From Pseudomonas sp. JUb42 (GTDB taxonomy: Bacteria > Pseudomonadota > Gammaproteobacteria > Pseudomonadales > Pseudomonadaceae): a DNA stretch of 64,000 nucleotides. The position numbers and the translations under genes are program-made. The DNA lies in assembly GCF_024807945.1 (NCBI RefSeq), contig NZ_JANUFD010000012.1:62001-126000 (forward strand), in the 5' to 3' direction. The notes under the pieces are model-generated. The model did no database searches. It saw only the letters and a list, made by a program, of their open reading frames with translations, and was not told where the DNA came from. Shown here one piece after another: positions 41,957-50,572 of this stretch; positions within the stretch are counted from its first letter, which is position 1, and the number at the start of each line of letters is the position of its first letter.

Positions 41957-42935
41957 CCTTAGATCCACCACTTGGCCAACCAACGATTATTGAACAATGC
42001 GCTTTAGGATCAACAGGCCCATGGCATTCCTGCGCATGCTGATCTGGCTGTATTTTGAGTGCAGTCATCATACGCCATCGTTGATAGGGCGAGGCGGCAG
42101 CACCGGCTCTTGAGGTTAAGGGCTTTCAGCTAGGAGGCGTGTTGGGCTATCTCGCGAGAGGCTGAAAAAAATAGCAACCTACGAATTTTGCAACGGCTGC
42201 CTGGGCCAGTCTCTTTTTTGGTAGCTGTCTTTGAGGTCAAAAAGACGCTTCAGAAAGCAGGGCTTCGAGCGTCCCCCAAGGACTGGGATGACTTTGTGTC
42301 GCTTAGAGCGCCTCTCAGGGTGCATCTGTTTGCTTACCTGCAGCGTTACCTCATCGCGCGCTCGCTGGCCTCAGCTGCTGTACTTGATAATCGAATTGCC
42401 GGCGATTTGGGACTTTGAGGTTCCTTCGGGATATGGGCACTAGCGAGTGCAAGGCAGATATTCCTGCGGAGCAACCCAACACATGCGACGTGGAGAAGCT
42501 GCATGGTGGCACTGCGGATGATGCTTAGGACGTGTGGCATCTGCACCGAGCGCGAATTATCATGATGTCACTTTAATGTTGAATTGGCGTCGGCAGCGTT
42601 ACCTGGATCGTTCTTGCGAGGGTAGGGATCGGGCGCGGCGAAAGGCCTGCACTGATATCTGCTTCGCGCCGCCAGCAACTGAGTCATCTATGTACGATCG
42701 CTACTCTGGAAAATCTCAGGATTCGTTCGAGAGCGCTGGTTGTTGTGGTTGATCAGGCCACAGTTCAATGCAGTTGAATCAATGCTAGGAGCAGGATTTT
42801 GACGATTATTGATACTGAATTCTTCAGTGATGAAGAAGACAGTGATCTGCGGAAAACGAACTCGAATACGCCTGCGTGATACGAGAAACCACACCGCTGT
42901 ACAGTTCAAAATGCTCCGTCAGCACCGCTTAATGG
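41957..42935. other. Gene-poor stretch, about 1 kb
   Basis: Only short unconvincing frames occur, such as 42188-42418. Base composition and stop density suggest decayed DNA. The first 150 bases may hold the promoter of the nuclease-like gene. Nothing else can be supported. Confidence 0.5.
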
Positions 42936-43674
42936 ATGTGCCCTCGATCAACCTCACGCATACCTTCTCAAAGAGACTTCGCATTGCACACGGATGAAAA
43001 GCGTCACCCTAGAGAAAGATTCACCAAGCAACTCGGCCGTATTTGTAGAGCTTTGGATGAAGCGTCGGTTCGTGACATGTCCTACGAAACGTATGGCACC
43101 ACTGCAACGTGTCATCTGGTGGTAAACCAGCTATGGGCGGTGGGCTCCTACGCTCGGGGGCACTAACGTGTGGCGATCTTGATCTCGTGGTCAGCTTTAC
43201 CTCTTCGGGGGCTGGCCTGCCGATGCCAAACGTTTTATTCAGGGCGTTTTCGGCGCCACACCCAGTGTCAGGTTTTACAGCGGCACGCCTGACATGAACA
43301 TGTCGGGCGCTGTGTTCCCCGATGCAGTACTGATATGGTCGGCGCAGGATCCGGACTGGCAAACCCGCATTGACTCAATCGAGCCAAACAAAGCGGCTAG
43401 AAGAGCCTCTAGGGACACCGACTCCATTCCGCTGCGGGCTGAGCAGATGAGAGTCCCGGAGTGCACTCTCGTCGATATTGCACGTTGGCAGCGCGATGGC
43501 ATTTTTGAATGGGACTTCTTCCCTTTGACTGACGCGCTTGTAAGTGACATCCCCACCAAGGAAATCGGGAGCAAAGAAACGCGGCTTTTTTCAATATGTA
43601 CAGTTGGTAATTTTTACATTGACGTGGAGATGAGGCGTGCGAGATTTTTTAACGCGAAACAAAATATTTTTTGA
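42936..43674 (+). pseudogene. Nucleotidyltransferase (pol-beta superfamily), frameshifted
   Basis: The protein can be pieced together from three frames. Frame 1 gives HPRERFTKQLGRICRALDEA ... LWAVGSYARG and stops at 43164; a one-base loss in the G-run at 43156-43160 moves to ALTCGDLDLVV, and a second shift near 43190 moves to FGGWPADAKRFIQGVFGATP ... DAVLIWSAQDPDWQTRIDSI. GSYARG followed by GDLDLVV is the GSx(A)RG...DxD active-site pattern, so the ancestor was a nucleotidyltransferase. At least two frameshifts argue against function. Confidence 0.7.
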
Positions 43675-44374
43675 GATTTTTGCTTCTTGTCTATTAGGAA
43701 TTATGGCTGTCTCAGTTTCGATTAACGCCAATAAAATAGCTCAAGCTCAGTTGGTGCTGGCTAGAGAAGCACAGAAAATTGCTGCAATCCCATATGTCCC
43801 TCATATGCGGGTGAGGATAAAAAATTTGCACTCGCGAGATCCTTTGCAGAAACCAGAGCTTGTTGTGATTAACGATGGTGATAGTGCTCGTGAGTTCTCT
43901 TCGTCCACCATAGCTTTCTTGCAAATACAAGAGATGCGAAGAATATCGCTACAGAATGCTGAGTCAGAAAACAAACATTTGAATAAGGCGTCCATAGCCT
44001 TAGAAGATTATCTGCCGGATTATATTTATACAGCCGAAAAAGATAAGGGGGAAATGTTTTCTCAGCTTATCGAAAAATCTGAGCTTATGCCCTGGAGGAT
44101 GGAAGAATTTTACGATGCCCTTAGCGCTGGCGATAAATCTTTCTCTTTAGGTGTTGATATGTATTTAGTTGTTAAGTATAAGGATCAGTTTGAGAATTTA
44201 CATTCGGATTATTATGGATTTAATTTCCTTGGAGAGGGCGTGTTGATGGATCCGGAGAGAGGTAGGTTATTATTTTTAGAGTATGAAACCGCTCGAAGAG
44301 CACATCAAATAGTTAATTTCTTCAACTCCACACCTGCTGATGTCGTGACGTTTTGGGCTAGATTTGCAAGGTAA
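43637..44374 (+). CDS. AT-rich membrane-anchored hypothetical protein
   Basis: 245 residues, GTG start at 43637. One hydrophobic N-terminal segment (IFFEIFASCLLGIMAVSVSI) followed by a Gln/Ala-rich helix (NKIAQAQLVLAREAQKIAAI) and a mostly soluble domain. No family recognised. Codon use and base composition are clearly more AT-rich than the surrounding DNA, a sign of transfer from another host. Slight overlap with the end of the broken nucleotidyltransferase gene. Confidence 0.65.
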   Translation: MRDFLTRNKIFFEIFASCLLGIMAVSVSINANKIAQAQLVLAREAQKIAAIPYVPHMRVRIKNLHSRDPLQKPELVVINDGDSAREFSSSTIAFLQIQEMRRISLQNAESENKHLNKASIALEDYLPDYIYTAEKDKGEMFSQLIEKSELMPWRMEEFYDALSAGDKSFSLGVDMYLVVKYKDQFENLHSDYYGFNFLGEGVLMDPERGRLLFLEYETARRAHQIVNFFNSTPADVVTFWARFAR

Positions 44375-44793
44375 GAACTCATAACACATGAAACGTTGGC
44401 CTAAGCGTTGTGCTTTTCAAGCACAACCTTAAGCTTGAGCGACCACACGCACTCTGATGAGATTACTGTCGTTACGATCGGTAGTCTACCCTCTGAACGA
44501 ATCAACCTTCTCTCAGTAAATGCTTAGTATTGAATTTGACCGTGCTCTGAGATGGCAATTCATCTAATCCCGTCTGCGTTGTGCCCAAGTGAGACAGTTT
44601 CCAACCGATAGTTGGGGCGGCTTTGCATTCATACTGACGCACCAAAGGGAGCGCTATCTAAAACCTGAACAGGATTAATCGCTTAGCAGCGTCGTATCTT
44701 CATTCGGCACAATGGCCTCAAACGAACATACGCTTAGCTATGCGCGATATGCCGAAACGCTCCACAGCGCGCGCACCGTTCCTGATCCTCCAT
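44375..44793. other. 420-base intergenic stretch with one hairpin
   Basis: Contains GTTGTGCTT-TTC-AAGCACAAC (44407-44427), a perfect 9-bp stem that could end transcription of the upstream gene, although no T-run follows. No ORF supported. Confidence 0.45.
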
Positions 44794-45261
44794 CTATTTC
44801 TGCCAGTACCTCTGCACTGTCGATTTAGCCAACCCTAACTCCCGCGCAACGGCGGCCTGGCTCATACCTTGCGACTTGAGTTTCAGGACGGCTGTAGCAT
44901 TTTCTGTGTTCGCCGGCTTTCCGCGAGATCTTCTTGAAAGGTTCTTACCGTCGAACTGCTTTTCGATGCCGGTAAGGCCTCCGCTCATCTCAAATCGGTC
45001 GAGCTGACGAGTAGCTTCCTCAAGTACATCACGTGGCGGATTCCCGCTCTGCATCGCGATGCAAATCGCCAACAGAGTGACAGGGTCGAAATCGAGGGCG
45101 CCGGCAAGCTTAATGAGCTTGTCGAGGGTAATGTTGGTTTTGCCTTGCTCAAGCAGGCTGATGTTGGCTTGTCCGCTGGCTTCAGCTAGATCTTCGTAGC
45201 CCAGGCCTTTCAAGCGACGAATAACCCTGAGCGCTGCAGCAATCTCGATCTTGAGCGACAT
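44794..45261 (-). CDS. Transcriptional regulator with XRE HTH and C-terminal second HTH
   Basis: 155 residues from ATG at 45261 (MSLKIEIAAALRVIRRLKGL). XRE HTH: GYEDLAEASGQANISLLEQG then KTNITLDKLIKLAGALDFDP. The C terminus MSQAAVARELGLAKSTVQRY has the shape of a resolvase/Hin-type HTH, so it may contact DNA at two places. Divergent from the metallophosphoesterase gene with a 172-base AT-rich gap, a likely shared control region. Confidence 0.8.
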   Translation of the reverse strand: MSLKIEIAAALRVIRRLKGLGYEDLAEASGQANISLLEQGKTNITLDKLIKLAGALDFDPVTLLAICIAMQSGNPPRDVLEEATRQLDRFEMSGGLTGIEKQFDGKNLSRRSRGKPANTENATAVLKLKSQGMSQAAVARELGLAKSTVQRYWQK

Positions 45262-45433
45262 GTCTGTCCAAAACTGAGGATAGGGCCACAGCGGTTGCGT
45301 ACCGATAAATATCAATTAATAGCAATAATGGGTTGTTTGGGTTTATGATTCGGTCGCCCTATGAGCTTCTGGGATTGTGCGGTTGCGACCCGTAGCTCAA
45401 TCAATATAGGCGTTAATCGAATCGAGCAAGGTT

Positions 45434-46162
45434 ATGAGAATCCAGATTTGGTCGGATTTGCACAATGAGTTTTCACCGTTCAGCCCACCGGCGATTTCAG
45501 CAGACCTGGTCATCCTGGCTGGAGATATCGATGTGCAGGGACGAGGTGCGAAATGGGCAAACGAAACGTTTTCCGTGCCCGTGATTTACGTCTGCGGCAA
45601 CCACGAATTCTACAAAGGGCACATCGACCGCACACTCGTAAAAATGCGCGAGGCCGCAGCTCCGCACGTCCATATCCTGGAAAATGAGAGCTTTGTTTGG
45701 CAGCAAACCCGTTTCCTCGGCACAACCGCCTGGACTGACTTCAGCTCCACTGGTGATGTCGTGGCGGGCAGTAGCATGGCTTGGCAATGGATGAACGATT
45801 TTCGTGTAATCCGTGCCGAGGCGAGCTACCGCCGACTACGCCCGGACGACCTCATCGAAAGAAATCACGTGGCTCGGGCGTGGCTAGCTCAGGAGCTGGA
45901 AAAGCCGTTTGAGGGGAAGACTGTAGTCATCACTCACCACGCGCCGGTACCGATTGTCGCTGGAGAAAAACATGACGATCACCTGCTCGCAGCTTATTCA
46001 AATAGCTGGCCTGAGCTGATTGGAAAAGCGGACGCCTGGATTTTTGGGCACACGCATCGAGCAGTCGATGTTGAGCTCGCGGGGTGTCGCGTTGTTTCAA
46101 ATCCTCGCGGTTATCCAAACGAGCACACCGGGTTTCGTGCTGATTTCGTGGTTGAGGTCTGA
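45434..46162 (+). CDS. Calcineurin-like metallophosphoesterase
   Basis: 242 residues. Complete metal-site motifs: WSDLHNEF, VILAGDIDVQG, VCGNHEFYKG, VITHHAPVP and IFGHTHRAVDVEL. Soluble, hydrolyses an unknown phosphoester. Heads a compact run of six small genes at spacings of 2 bases or overlaps, so it is probably functionally linked to them. Confidence 0.88.
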   Translation: MRIQIWSDLHNEFSPFSPPAISADLVILAGDIDVQGRGAKWANETFSVPVIYVCGNHEFYKGHIDRTLVKMREAAAPHVHILENESFVWQQTRFLGTTAWTDFSSTGDVVAGSSMAWQWMNDFRVIRAEASYRRLRPDDLIERNHVARAWLAQELEKPFEGKTVVITHHAPVPIVAGEKHDDHLLAAYSNSWPELIGKADAWIFGHTHRAVDVELAGCRVVSNPRGYPNEHTGFRADFVVEV

Positions 46163-46164
46163 TC

Positions 46165-46539
46165 ATGTTGCCAACGGCTGACGGGCAGTCTTCAGGCTAC
46201 GCCTCGTATCGGATAAAGACATTCGGAGCGGGCTTGGAGGACTTTCGATTTTCCAAATATCCACGAGTGATTTTGAAAGCAAAAGAAGCGATCCCGGATC
46301 CAGCAATCGTAGGCTTCTTGGTGTGCGCCCTAGAGCGACCACCTGTCATGACCGGTTTGATTTTTTGCGACCATCGGCACCGCTTTCCTGAGGGGCTGCC
46401 AGCGCACACACCACCTGTCGAGCGATGGTTTGAATACAACGGCTACTCGGTCGTCCAAACGCGTGGCGGAGGGTTATACGTGATCGCTCACTGGCTTTAC
46501 GAAAACGGCGCGGTCGGCCCGTTTTTTTCGGTGCAATGA
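46165..46539 (+). CDS. Hypothetical protein, 124 residues
   Basis: Starts 2 bases after the phosphoesterase stop. No named family. The C-terminal half, HRHRFPEGLPAHTPPVERWF ... YNGYSVVQTRGGGLYVIAHW, aligns loosely with the C-terminal half of the next gene's product (D-R-x-RF, GxxxHT, GY, YV, GPxFS), suggesting a diverged duplicate. Ends overlapping the next start (ATGA). Confidence 0.6.
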   Translation: MLPTADGQSSGYASYRIKTFGAGLEDFRFSKYPRVILKAKEAIPDPAIVGFLVCALERPPVMTGLIFCDHRHRFPEGLPAHTPPVERWFEYNGYSVVQTRGGGLYVIAHWLYENGAVGPFFSVQ

Positions 46540-46877
46540 TGGTGCTCAAAAGGGAAGGTTTGAACAGCAACGTATTTCTGGAGACGGAAATTCTAGCCAT
46601 GCCCAATGCAGTCATCGAGGCAATGAACATCGATTTAGGACGGCTGGTGACGGCTTATTTATGCAACGTCATATTGGAGGGGCGGGTCGCATTCGGCAAT
46701 GTTTTCGCCGATCGATTCAGACGCTTCAATCATGGCAACGGAATTCATACCTCAAACATTTTGAGTAAGCCAGTGGTGAAGGGTTACGTGCTCTTGGAGA
46801 CGCTCAATAGTGTTTACGTCGTATGCACTTGGGCAGGTGACGGATTTGGGCCTCGGTTTTCGGGCCGGGTGCACTGA
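46536..46877 (+). CDS. Hypothetical protein, 113 residues
   Basis: MPNAVIEAMNIDLGRLVTAY, then FADRFRRFNHGNGIHTSNIL and GYVLLETLNSVYVVCTWAGD. The pattern RF..G..I.TS followed by T.NS.YV recurs in small Pseudomonas proteins of unknown role. Likely related to the preceding gene product. Start overlaps by 4 bases. Confidence 0.6.
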   Translation: MMVLKREGLNSNVFLETEILAMPNAVIEAMNIDLGRLVTAYLCNVILEGRVAFGNVFADRFRRFNHGNGIHTSNILSKPVVKGYVLLETLNSVYVVCTWAGDGFGPRFSGRVH

Positions 46878-46904
46878 TAACCAAAGACAGGGAGTGAGTA
46901 AGTC

Positions 46905-47243
46905 ATGTTTTGGGAACCAAGGCCTATTAGTGACGACATGGCGGTCACAGCGTTGAAAGTCCTCAAAACACTTTCGTTCCGCTATGGCCGGGTGTCGATT
47001 GAGCCTGAAGAGGTTTTGTGTCAGCCAGGCTATGTAGAAGCCCGTCGTCACGCGACCAACCTCGTCAGGAATCCAACATGCAGTGGACGCACTTTTGTGA
47101 GTACGCCTTCCTGGCTTTTGACGGACTGCGAAGCGTTGGCCGTCCGCATCGCCAGCAGCCTTAGGCAGTCACGGGCGTCAGGAATGTCCTGCTTGCAGGC
47201 CCTTGCAGAGATCGAGGCATTTATCTGCGTGAGAAACTTATGA
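46905..47243 (+). CDS. Hypothetical protein, 112 residues
   Basis: Good ribosome-binding site (AGGGAGTGA) before ATG. Sequence MFWEPRPISDDMAVTALKVL, then SFRYGRVSIEPEEVLCQPGY and SCLQALAEIEAFICVRNL looks soluble and helical. No family recognised. Its end overlaps the next start by 4 bases. Confidence 0.6.
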   Translation: MFWEPRPISDDMAVTALKVLKTLSFRYGRVSIEPEEVLCQPGYVEARRHATNLVRNPTCSGRTFVSTPSWLLTDCEALAVRIASSLRQSRASGMSCLQALAEIEAFICVRNL

Positions 47244-47644
47244 GTGAGATTTTGACGGCTGTCACAGAGCTGCTTTATGGCCCCGGGGAAGCGATCCGTG
47301 GCTTCGACGGCAATGAAGCGCAGGCTGAAGCAGAAGCTATTTTGAATTTCAATGGCAAAGCCTATTGCGTAGTCAAGCAGTGGATCCTCGTCGAGATTGA
47401 CGTCGACGATAACTATCGACGCGAGCTTGCCAACGCGGGATTTTCTCCCTGCGTGCTTTATGCATCCGACGTGAGAGTGCATAGCGCAGGGAAGCGTCAG
47501 GCAGGCGACTGGGTTCGAAGTACCTTTCAGCGTGCTTTCCGGCTCGGCTATCTGTTTGAGACCAAAAATACGACGTATCTGCTGGCGGGTAATGGTCAGC
47601 GGAAGAGGGCGAGCGCCAAGACGATATTGTCAATTATTGAGTGA
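47240..47644 (+). CDS. DUF6957-like protein
   Basis: 134 residues. YCVVKQWILVEIDVDDNYRR, GFSPCVLYASDVRVHSAGKR, then DWVRSTFQRAFRLGYLFETK and NTTYLLAGNGQRKRASAKTI fit the DUF6957 pattern. Function unknown. The next gene encodes a diverged relative. Confidence 0.7.
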   Translation: MSEILTAVTELLYGPGEAIRGFDGNEAQAEAEAILNFNGKAYCVVKQWILVEIDVDDNYRRELANAGFSPCVLYASDVRVHSAGKRQAGDWVRSTFQRAFRLGYLFETKNTTYLLAGNGQRKRASAKTILSIIE

Positions 47645-48118
47645 GTGTTAAGCGTGGGTGGGATACAAATAACGCCGAGCAAGGTGGACGATTCGGATAC
47701 CGATTTAGTAGGAGACTTGCTGTGGTCTCCGGCTCATATGGCATTTGGCTCGGGCCTAGACGACGAACAGCTACTACAGGCGGCGTCGGAGATGTTCGCA
47801 GGGCAGCAGGTCTGCATTGTCCGTCATTGGATGATTATTCAGGTCGGGCTCGATCTGGATGCCAAGCGGCTGCTCAAAAGTCGCGGACTAAAGCCAGTGG
47901 TTATGTACGCAAATACTGTAGTCGGCGCGCCCACCGGGAACGAATTTGGTGTGTTGTCTGGGTATCAGCGGTGCTTTGAGGATTGCTTCTTTCAAAGCGA
48001 CGAGATGCTCTTTGTTCTCGCGGGTCGAGGATCATGCAAAGAGGCAGACGAACAGGCCGTTAGGGCGTTGGCGCGGCGATGTGGCATTGATCCCGGAGAA
48101 AGCTTTGACCGACGATGA
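47645..48118 (+). CDS. DUF6957-related protein
   Basis: 157 residues, GTG start immediately after the preceding stop. VCIVRHWMIIQVGLDLDAKR, GLKPVVMYANTVVGAPTGNE and MLFVLAGRGSCKEADEQAVR parallel the preceding protein block by block, so the pair looks like a tandem duplication that has diverged. Confidence 0.65.
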   Translation: MLSVGGIQITPSKVDDSDTDLVGDLLWSPAHMAFGSGLDDEQLLQAASEMFAGQQVCIVRHWMIIQVGLDLDAKRLLKSRGLKPVVMYANTVVGAPTGNEFGVLSGYQRCFEDCFFQSDEMLFVLAGRGSCKEADEQAVRALARRCGIDPGESFDRR

Positions 48119-48515
48119 TCTGTTGCCGTTGCTCCGTACGCGTTATCCAGCGCTGCTCGACGATCCTGCGCTGAGAGAGATTGCGTGCCTGCCGGGTTGG
48201 CTCGACTTGCTGAATGAGCTTTGCAAAACGTTAGCATTGTATCTGCGGGAACACCCAGAGATCGAGCCACTAAAGGTGGTACGCATCAAAGAGAAATGGG
48301 GAGGGCTTCGGTTTCATTACAACGGCGGCGACGATCTTTGTCGACGAACTGTGGATGCTGCGCAGAATTCGTCACTAACTATTTGCGAAATCTGTGGCGC
48401 GGCAGGATTGCTTGGTGGACTCCGTTATTTGACCGTCCGCTGTTCTCTGCATGCCGAGTTGCCGCCGGATGAAGATCCAGAGGGGGAGAGCGGTTATACC
48501 TTCATCCAAGAGTGA
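48105..48515 (+). CDS. Hypothetical protein with putative zinc site, 136 residues
   Basis: TTG at 48105 is preferred because GGAG lies 6 bases before it and it overlaps the previous gene by 14 bases; the frame is open further upstream. VRIKEKWGGLRFHYNGGDDL, then TICEICGAAGLLGGLRYLTV and RCSLHAELPPDED: CxxC plus CxxH could bind zinc. The KEKWGGLRF motif recurs in Pseudomonas hypotheticals. Last gene of the run. Confidence 0.6.
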   Translation: MTDDDLLPLLRTRYPALLDDPALREIACLPGWLDLLNELCKTLALYLREHPEIEPLKVVRIKEKWGGLRFHYNGGDDLCRRTVDAAQNSSLTICEICGAAGLLGGLRYLTVRCSLHAELPPDEDPEGESGYTFIQE

Positions 48516-48601
48516 CCAGACTCGCGTTCGTTGCTACCCCCATCACTGTGCAAATTGTAGCAACTGAAGACGGTTAGGTTTTCGCAGCATGATGATGAGC
48601 A

Positions 48602-48739
48602 AGAAAGCTTGCTTCTGTTCGTTGGCGTCGAGGCACTTACCGTCTGCAGCAGAGCACCCTGGCTGACCAGACAAAGATCAAGACACGAGAACGTAAGCGT
48701 AAGGAAGAAGATGCAGTTGAGGACGATGAGCCATTTTGA
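48602..48739 (+). pseudogene. C-terminal remnant of a transposase-like ORF
   Basis: A frame without start reads KLASVRWRRGTYRLQQSTLA then KIKTRERKRKEEDAVEDDEP and stops at 48739, 20 bases before IS-end-like repeats. The highly charged tail suits a DNA transposase end; the assignment is inference. Confidence 0.35.
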
Positions 48740-48758
48740 TTCCCATCGGAAAATGCCC

Positions 48759-48801
48759 TGGGTCATTTTTCAATCGGCAGGGTGGATCAGTTTCAATCAG
48801 C
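48759..48801 (+). mobile_element. IS end with tandem repeats (IS21-like)
   Basis: TGGGTCATTTTTCAATCGGC (48759-48778) and TGGATCAGTTTCAATCAGC (48783-48801) are similar tandem copies. Repeated motifs of this size at an element end are characteristic of IS21-family ends. The rest of the element is missing. Confidence 0.4.
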
Positions 48802-48810
48802 GCCAACATA

Positions 48811-49541
48811 GCTGCGACCAAGGGGACGCCCCAAGGTGCGTGACATCGCCGCTCCTGGCGAATATCTATCTTCACTACTTGCTGGATCTATGGGCAAGGC
48901 AGTGGCGCGAGCGCCACGCCCGTGGCGATGTGATTGTCGTGCGCTACGCGGATGACAGTGTGGTGGGGTTCAGGACGAAAGTGCAGGCTCAGCAGTTTCT
49001 GGTGCAGTTGCAGGAACGGTTGGCCAGGTTCGGCCTATCGCTCAACGCCTCGAAAACACGACTGATCGAGTTTGGTCGTTTTGCTGTGACGAATCGCAGG
49101 AAACGAGGTTTGAGAAAACCGGAGACTTTTGATTTCCTGGGTTTCACCCACTGTTGTAGTGTCAGCCGACGCGGTGACTTCCAAGTACTGCGACTGACCG
49201 TCAAAAAGCGTATGCGTGCGACGCTTCTTGCTATCCGCGAGGAGTTGAGTCGCCGGCGCCATGACCTTGTCCGGGTTCAAGGGCAATGGCTCAAACGTGT
49301 GGTGAGCGGTTCCTTCAATTACCACGCGGTACCGGGGAACCTGATACGTCTTGGCGGTTTTCGTTTGGCGGTGTGCCGTCTCTGGCGGCAAGCCCTTAAG
49401 CGTCGCAGCCAGCGTAATCGGCTTCAATGGTCACGTTACGGACGCCTTGCCGATCTCTATATCCCGAGACCTAGAAATGCACATCCTTACCCTGAGTATC
49501 GCTTTGCGTCACATACCCGAGGCAGGAGCCGTATGCGGTAG
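48811..49541 (+). pseudogene. Group II intron reverse transcriptase/maturase, truncated and frameshifted
   Basis: GTPQG in one frame (48823-48837) runs into a stop, while SPLLANIYLHYLLDLWARQW continues in another: a single base is missing near 48837. After that the frame is open: VVRYADDSVVGFRTKV holds the YADD polymerase motif, then LNASKTRLIEFGRFA and ETFDFLGFTHCCSVSRRGD, and a maturase-like tail. The N-terminal third of the protein is gone, cut by the IS end. Confidence 0.82.
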
Positions 49542-49599
49542 TTCCGCACGTACGTATCTGTGCGGGGGGCGGCAGGTAACTGCCGTCCCTACCGCGACC
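49526..49599 (+). ncRNA. Group II intron domains V and VI (3' end)
   Basis: GAGCCGTATGCGGTAGTTCC then GCACGTACGTATCTG form the conserved domain V helix directly after the maturase ORF; the GGCGGCAGG...CTGCCGTC stem after it would be domain VI. The intron 3' end is expected around 49595-49600, exactly where repeat copy 1 begins. Confidence 0.65.
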
Positions 49600-49694
49600 A
49601 CTCAACTCTTGCGATGGGATACCCTTCCGAGATGACCAAGGCTGTGGCCTCAGAAGTAACAGAGGTTTTTCCAATCGATCTTAAAGCTCAAATG
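49599..49694 (+). repeat. 95-bp direct repeat, copy 1
   Basis: CACTCAACTCTTGCGATGGG ... ACCCTTCCGAGATGAC ... CCAATCGATCTTAAAGCTCA matches 51889-51983 in the same orientation with about a dozen differences and one indel. Homology begins at the predicted intron 3' end. A 66-base gap without features then precedes the SDR stop. Confidence 0.85.
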
Positions 49695-49760
49695 TAGTGG
49701 GAGGGCTAGGTATTCTAGCGAAACTTGATGCTAGGGACGAAGGGCAGAAATCGGCCAATC

Positions 49761-50501
49761 TCAAAAGGTCATACCGCCAGCGACATCAAGCGTGGTAGCC
49801 GTTACCCAGCCTGCATCTTCCGATACGGCATACGCTACCGCCGCTGCAATGTCCTCAGGCTTGCCTACGCGGCCCAGCGGGGTTTTGGCGATGAAAAATT
49901 CATCCATGCCTCGTGCAGACTCCGCGTTTCCTTCTGTATGAACAAACCCCGGTGCGATGCCCATAACACGAATGCCCCGAGGGCCTAGCTCCATGCCCAG
50001 GGAGCGGGTCAGCGTGTTCACCGCTCCTTTTGTTGCGCAATACACGTGCACCTGCGGATAAGGACTGTGGGCCAGGCCAGAACTGATATTAACGATGACT
50101 GAGCCGGCATTCATTACCCGAGCAGCTGCTTGTGTCGTGAGCAACAGCCCGCGTACGTTCAGGTTGAAATGCTCGTCGAAACTGTCAGCACTCAACTCGT
50201 CGAGTGAGTCAGGTTTATATACGCCAGCGTTATTCACCAGAATATCCAGCCTGCCAAACGCTTGAACAGCCGAGTCGATCAAAGGCCCGATATCTGCGGG
50301 ACGAGAGATGTCAGCCTTGAACGCGATGGCTTCACCGCCTGCGTCGACAATACGCTCTACCACGCGATTGGCGTCTTCCACGCTTCGTGAATAGTTGATG
50401 ATGACTTTTGCACCATTCGCCGCCAGCCGCTCGGCAATACCTGCACCGATGCCTTTTGAAGACCCTGTCACGATGGCAACTTTCCCTTCTAACTTACCCA
50501 T
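49761..50501 (-). CDS. Short-chain dehydrogenase/reductase
   Basis: 246 residues from ATG at 50501 (MGKLEGKVAIVTGSSKGIGA). Classical SDR: TGSSKGIG cofactor loop, DISRPADIG, NNAG, active-site Ser in VNISSGLAHS and VYCATKGAVNTLTRS with the Tyr-x3-Lys pair, C-terminal LDVAGGMTF. Substrate unknown; probably NADPH-dependent ketoreduction. Divergent from a LysR gene with 71 bases between the starts, the usual arrangement of a LysR-controlled gene. Confidence 0.93.
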   Translation of the reverse strand: MGKLEGKVAIVTGSSKGIGAGIAERLAANGAKVIINYSRSVEDANRVVERIVDAGGEAIAFKADISRPADIGPLIDSAVQAFGRLDILVNNAGVYKPDSLDELSADSFDEHFNLNVRGLLLTTQAAARVMNAGSVIVNISSGLAHSPYPQVHVYCATKGAVNTLTRSLGMELGPRGIRVMGIAPGFVHTEGNAESARGMDEFFIAKTPLGRVGKPEDIAAAVAYAVSEDAGWVTATTLDVAGGMTF

Positions 50502-50572
50502 ACATGGCGCTCCTGTGAATGTAGGCACCATGGTAGGCTCGATCACTCCCTTTATTAATAGGCGCAATCGGC

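Noticed and set aside
42188..42418. 76-residue plus-strand ORF in the gap after the nuclease-like gene
   Set aside because: No ribosome-binding site and no family; kept only as part of the decayed gap.
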